A stretch of DNA of 10,237 nucleotides from assembly GCA_030835065.1 (NCBI GenBank), contig JAUQWR010000070.1:1-10237 (forward strand), in the 5' to 3' direction. A program made the position numbers and the translations under genes. Below the pieces are notes generated by a model. It worked only from the letters and a program-made list of their open reading frames with translations, ran no database searches and was not told where the DNA came from. Position 1 is the stretch's first letter. Every line of letters starts with the position of its first letter. Source of the stretch: Candidatus Kapaibacterium sp. (GTDB lineage: Bacteria; Bacteroidota; Ignavibacteria; Kapaibacteriales; UBA2268). Shown piece after piece: positions 6,917 through 10,237 of this stretch.

Positions 6917-7038
6917 ATAAATTTTGTTTTTAATATATAGAAAAATTATTTATGTTAATAAAAGTGAAAATCACAGTTTTTATAAACTGATTACATTAAA
7001 TTTTAGTCTAATTATTGATAAAATATTTCGGATTAACC
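6917..7038. promoter_or_regulatory. Divergent A+T-rich spacer that must hold promoters for rsmB and the 7039 gene
   Basis: These 122 bases separate two divergently transcribed genes, so outward promoters on both strands are expected from the layout. The stretch is extremely A+T-rich. I could not fix a convincing -33/-7 (TTG...TAnnTTTG) or -35/-10 pair; the nearest match is TAAATTTTAG at about 6997-7006 on the plus strand. No small gene or hairpin with GC content is visible. Confidence 0.35.
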
Positions 7039-7845
7039 ATGAAGACATTAAAAGTATCATTGATTTTGATAAGTATAATAATTATAAACTATTGTGCTTA
7101 TTCACAAATGGACGATTCCAATCCTATTGCACCCGGTGAAAGAAAAGAACCATCACGAATTGGAATATTATTTGGATTAGGTCAAAATTATCAATCCGGG
7201 ACAGGATATGTAGCATGTGATTCTTGTGAGTTTAGTGATGGTGTGAAATTTGGATATACATTAGGTTTGACATATGAAGATGATATATTAAAAGAACAAT
7301 TATTTTATGGTATAAACCTATTGTATGATTATATGGGTGTAAGATCCACATTTCAAGAGGTATCAGCAATAACATATAAAGACGAAAACTCAAATAGAAT
7401 ATATAGCATACCAGGCAAGATAGAGCATACAGCAGAATATGATTTTTCTTATTTATCTGCAATGCCTTATATTTCTTGGTCTCCATTTTATCCAATGTTT
7501 TTAAAATTAGGTGTTCCAATTGGAATAAATTTGACTTCAAATGTGAAGCATACAGGGACATTATTGGATAAAAAAGCAACACTACCAACAGGTGAAGTAG
7601 TCAATTTATATTTTAACGAAACAAAAAGCGACCTTATAGAATATGAAAATGCAGAAATCAAAGACAAAACATCATTAGTATTAGGATTAGCGCCAGCAAT
7701 AGGTTTTGATTTTAAGACAAGTAAAACCACATTTTTGTCTATTTATTACATGCATAGACTCAGTTTAAATCCCGCAAGGGACTTTGGAGAGGACTTTACA
7801 TTGAATTATTGGCGCATAATGTTTGAATTTAAGATGAAATTTTAA
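7039..7845 (+). CDS. Probable outer-membrane beta-barrel protein
   Basis: This is a 268-residue protein from ATG 7039. A TTG at 7015 is in frame, but the ATG gives a proper signal peptide, MKTLKVSLILISIIIINYCA-YS, cleaved before Gln. The mature chain is a series of alternating hydrophobic and polar strands with Gly/aromatic pairs (RIGILFGLGQNY, FGYTLGLTYEDD, YGINLLYDYMGV, FLKLGVPIGINL, LVLGLAPAIGFDF, FLSIYYMHRLSL). It ends WRIMFEFKMKF with a terminal Phe, the usual barrel-assembly signal. It resembles the general OMP_b-brl/PorT-like small barrels of Bacteroidota relatives, but no specific subfamily could be recognised. A CDSC pair (Cys60, Cys63) sits in an early loop. It is followed after 138 bases by the PD40-OmpA gene, so both may serve the outer membrane together. 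Ligand or partner is unknown. Confidence 0.72.
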   Translation: MKTLKVSLILISIIIINYCAYSQMDDSNPIAPGERKEPSRIGILFGLGQNYQSGTGYVACDSCEFSDGVKFGYTLGLTYEDDILKEQLFYGINLLYDYMGVRSTFQEVSAITYKDENSNRIYSIPGKIEHTAEYDFSYLSAMPYISWSPFYPMFLKLGVPIGINLTSNVKHTGTLLDKKATLPTGEVVNLYFNETKSDLIEYENAEIKDKTSLVLGLAPAIGFDFKTSKTTFLSIYYMHRLSLNPARDFGEDFTLNYWRIMFEFKMKF

Positions 7846-7954
7846 GATATTTGTTAACATTTCAAAAATAATAATAGAATTTTCTTGAATTTTTTGCAAT
7901 TTTCAAGTAATTTATAATAATAAATGACTAATAATAAAAAAATGTATAAAAAAA

Positions 7955-7969
7955 TAAGTTTATAACTTA
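7955..7969. repeat. 6-bp palindrome just before the ribosome site of the PD40-OmpA gene
   Basis: TAAGTT (7955-7960) and AACTTA (7964-7969) are perfect reverse complements around TAT. They end 6 bases before the AGGAG at 7976. A small mRNA hairpin or operator is possible, but the A/T content makes chance likely. The rest of the 138-base spacer (7846-7983) is A+T-rich, with a weak hairpin CTTGAA/TTCAAG near 7884-7907 and a TATAAT at 7913-7918 without a good upstream partner. Confidence 0.25.
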
Positions 7970-7975
7970 ATAGGT

Positions 7976-7980
7976 AGGAG
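7976..7980 (+). promoter_or_regulatory. Shine-Dalgarno site for the PD40-OmpA gene
   Basis: AGGAG stands 3 bases before ATG 7984, within TAGGTAGGAG. The spacing is tight, but the site sets the start and agrees with the signal peptide that follows. Confidence 0.65.
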
Positions 7981-7983
7981 CTT

Positions 7984-10237
7984 ATGCAACGATTATCGAC
8001 TATCTTATCGGCCTTTCTTGTATTGATTTGTTTGTCAGTAGCATCAATGAGTGCCCAGACAATAACAAACACAAATGCAAACCAAGATTTAGCCGACGCA
8101 GGCACAAATTTATATGGATTGATGCTAAATTCAGCACCGGTTCCTCAAGATGATTCTCAAGGTATTCTTTCTAATGTACGTATTAGAATTGTTAATCTAG
8201 GTCCTATAGTAAACCATTCGGATTTGGATTATGCACCAACTGTTAGTGCCGATGGAAAAACTTTGTATTTTGTATCTAACAGACCAGGTTCAAAACTAAA
8301 AAGCAATGGAAATTTATCGCACGATTTTTGGGCTGCAAAAAAATTAGACAGAATTGATACTGTGTTTTTTGCACCATTCAATATTGATACATCTAATGCT
8401 TTGGGTAATTTAGGTGTCAATACTCCGCTAAATGAAGGTGCTGCGTCTATTGCAGCAGATAGGCAAACTTTGTATTTTACTGGTTGTAGCAGACCAGATG
8501 GCTTAGGTGATTGTGATATTTATAAAACTACAATCGAAGGTGATAAATGGGGTCGTCCTGTCAACTTGGGTAGAAATGTAAATAGTCAATATTGGGATTC
8601 CCAACCTTCAATCTCTCCCGACCAAAGCCGAATTTATTTCGTATCTTCAAGACCAGGTCCTAATAGCGATGGTGAAAATAAAAGTTCAAATAATGATATT
8701 TGGTACTCTGATTGGGATGAAGAAACTGAAGAATGGAAACCTGCTAAAAACTTGTCAGAAATAAATACAAAGGGAGTTGATGTATCTCCTTTTATTGCAG
8801 CAGACAACCAAACTCTGTTCTTTGCTTCAAATGGTCATACACCAAACTTTGGTAAGCAAGATTTTTATGTTGCTAAATTAGAAAACGGTAAATGGTCGAA
8901 ACCACAAAACTTGGGTACTCCAATCAATACTGAAGATGACGAACAATTTATTACTTTGCCAGCTTCAGGCGATATTATTTATTTCTCTTCAAAAAGAACA
9001 GACTTGAAAGGCTACCAAGGCAATTTTGATATATTCATGGCTTTCGTACCTACTTTCTTTAGAACTGTTAATATGATTGCTACTGTTGTAGACGAATGTT
9101 CAGGCGAATTTATTCCTGCTACAGTTGCTATTAAAAATCCTATTACTGGCAAAATCGTTCATGATTCTGTTACTTTAAACAAACCTGAATTCGAACTTAT
9201 TGTTTCGAATCAAGATTATGGCAATCCAAAAGATTCAATCGATTATATCGATTTTGAAATCACTGCCGAAAACTTTAAGTATGGCAAAAAAGTTCATACT
9301 CAAAGAATTTTTAAACCAAAGAAAACTGAAGATCCTGACGAAGCAAAGAAATTTGCTGATGAAGTGAAATTTAAAATTACTCTTGGTCAACGTCCTTCTG
9401 TTTCGACTGAAATCGCAGAAGCAGATTATATTAAACGTACTAAAAAATCAAAACCAGAATTAGCAAGCTATCGTGGCTTGGTGATGGAAGAAGTTCTTAC
9501 CTGGGACTTATTCCCATTGCTTAATTATGTATTCTTTGATTTAGGTTCTTCTACTATACCTTCAAGATATAATTTGTTCAAGAACCCTTCTGAAATTGGT
9601 ATTTTTACTGATACAACAATTGCTGGCGGTACTCTCGACAAATATTATCATATCTTGAATATTTATGGCTATAGACTTAAAAAATTCCCAACTACTAAAG
9701 TTGAAATTATTGGTTGTAATGACGGTACTACTGCCGAAGAAAAACGTGCAGGACTTTCAAAAGAACGTGCTGAAAAAGTATATAACTATTTCAAAGATGT
9801 TTGGCAAATTAGTACTGACAGAATGAAACTTACTTTCAGAGATAAACCAGCAGTTGTTTCTAACCTAAAGGATTCATTAGGTATCGTTGAAAATAGACGT
9901 GTTGAAATCGTTTGTGATGATTGGAATATCACCAAACCTGTATTCCAAAAAGATCCAACTACTTTCCCACAACCTGAAGAAATGACTTTCGTTTTGAAAA
10001 ATGGTATCGAAGATGCTATCGTTGCAAAACGCAGACTTGAAATTAAACGCGGTAACTCTGAATGGAAAGTTTTAAGTGATTTAGGTCAAACTGAACCTAA
10101 GAAAGTTTGGGATTGGACTAATGATGATGGCAAATATCCAAAAGATGAAGTAGCATATTCTGTTCAATTCATTGTTACTACTCAGTCTGGCGCAGAATGT
10201 AAATCTGATGTTATTACTGTTCCTGTAAAACAAATTT
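7984..10237 (+). CDS. PD40 beta-propeller / OmpA-family outer-membrane protein (3' end beyond window)
   Basis: At least 751 codons are open and no stop is reached. The signal peptide MQRLSTILSAFLVLICLSVASMSA is cleaved before Gln25. Five PD40 (WD40-like) blades follow between about 80 and 345, recognisable by the recurring pattern 'P.IS.D...LYF.S.R.G' near 84, 152, 206, 266 and 320. A beta-sandwich of the carboxypeptidase-regulatory type comes next (about 363-470, TVVDECSGEFIPATVAI). The OmpA domain is at about 505-645, starting VFFDLGSSTI (516-525) and ending in the diagnostic NRRVEIV (637-643) that contributes to peptidoglycan binding. The frame then continues into another beta-rich region with an Ig-like look (EIKRGNSEWKVLSDLG, DDGKYPKDEVAYSVQFIV). 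The layout recalls PorE of the type IX system, without its N-terminal TPR; this is only an analogy. Frequent GCT, ACT, GGT and GTT codons, especially in the second half, suggest high expression. It was likely to tie the outer membrane to the cell wall. Confidence 0.88.
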   Translation, partial: MQRLSTILSAFLVLICLSVASMSAQTITNTNANQDLADAGTNLYGLMLNSAPVPQDDSQGILSNVRIRIVNLGPIVNHSDLDYAPTVSADGKTLYFVSNRPGSKLKSNGNLSHDFWAAKKLDRIDTVFFAPFNIDTSNALGNLGVNTPLNEGAASIAADRQTLYFTGCSRPDGLGDCDIYKTTIEGDKWGRPVNLGRNVNSQYWDSQPSISPDQSRIYFVSSRPGPNSDGENKSSNNDIWYSDWDEETEEWKPAKNLSEINTKGVDVSPFIAADNQTLFFASNGHTPNFGKQDFYVAKLENGKWSKPQNLGTPINTEDDEQFITLPASGDIIYFSSKRTDLKGYQGNFDIFMAFVPTFFRTVNMIATVVDECSGEFIPATVAIKNPITGKIVHDSVTLNKPEFELIVSNQDYGNPKDSIDYIDFEITAENFKYGKKVHTQRIFKPKKTEDPDEAKKFADEVKFKITLGQRPSVSTEIAEADYIKRTKKSKPELASYRGLVMEEVLTWDLFPLLNYVFFDLGSSTIPSRYNLFKNPSEIGIFTDTTIAGGTLDKYYHILNIYGYRLKKFPTTKVEIIGCNDGTTAEEKRAGLSKERAEKVYNYFKDVWQISTDRMKLTFRDKPAVVSNLKDSLGIVENRRVEIVCDDWNITKPVFQKDPTTFPQPEEMTFVLKNGIEDAIVAKRRLEIKRGNSEWKVLSDLGQTEPKKVWDWTNDDGKYPKDEVAYSVQFIVTTQSGAECKSDVITVPVKQI

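Noticed and set aside
7015..7038. TTG 7015 as the start of the barrel protein
   Set aside because: It would place charged and aromatic residues before a complete signal peptide that starts at ATG 7039.
6924..7139. 71-codon plus-strand open frame in the divergent spacer
   Set aside because: It overlaps the start of the signal-peptide-bearing barrel gene in another frame, and its composition only reflects A+T-rich DNA.
7232..7588. 118-codon minus-strand open frame
   Set aside because: It lies entirely opposite the barrel gene, has a hydrophobic low-complexity translation typical of an antisense shadow, and has no ribosome site.
7854..8105. 83-codon minus-strand open frame across the PD40-OmpA start
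   Set aside because: It is antisense to the signal peptide of a clear gene, and its Leu/Tyr/Lys-rich translation looks like read-through of the A+T-rich spacer.
1..10237. CRISPR array, tRNA, rRNA, insertion sequence or phage genes
   Set aside because: No regularly spaced repeats, no cloverleaf-like GC-rich segments, and no transposase or integrase motifs were seen on either strand.

Overview
The window is about two-thirds A+T. It carries lipoprotein signal peptides, a protein with a type IX secretion (Por) C-terminal sorting domain, and a PD40/OmpA outer-membrane protein. This points to the Bacteroidota/Chlorobiota/Ignavibacteriota/Kapabacteria group. Recognisable Shine-Dalgarno sequences stand before four genes (GAGGA, GGGAGA, AAGGAG, AGGAG). 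That fits Ignavibacteria/Kapabacteria-like lineages better than classical Bacteroidia, where such sites are rare. This placement is an inference from signals and protein families, not a taxonomic assignment.

Left part (1-3150, all + strand): the last 23 codons of a probable panB run into a small cytochrome-c-like lipoprotein (73-456) through a TAATG stop/start overlap. Next come a lipoprotein built of two similar PsbP/DcrB-like domains (538-1569), a strong terminator (1607-1657), and a secreted family-18 glycoside hydrolase with a type IX sorting tail (1759-3150).

Middle (3151-6916): a membrane-anchored PpiD/SurA-like periplasmic foldase occupies 3315-5483. A single in-frame TAA at codon 331 splits it, although protein homology continues without a break on both sides. 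It ends at a GC-rich bidirectional terminator (5495-5531) shared with the convergent rsmB on the minus strand (5537-6916), which encodes a 16S rRNA m5C methyltransferase.

Right part (6917-10237): a 122-base A+T-rich divergent spacer leads to an outer-membrane beta-barrel protein (7039-7845). A long PD40-OmpA protein follows (7984 to beyond the window end), with a further beta-rich domain after its OmpA domain.

The common theme is the cell envelope: two lipoproteins, a type IX-exported hydrolase, a periplasmic chaperone, an outer-membrane barrel and a peptidoglycan-linked OmpA protein. panB and rsmB are housekeeping genes. I see no mobile element, CRISPR array, tRNA, rRNA or defence system, and no gene-free stretch longer than 300 bases. 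The most notable observation is the isolated nonsense codon in the otherwise well-preserved ppiD-like gene. I do not see a clearly new multi-gene system.
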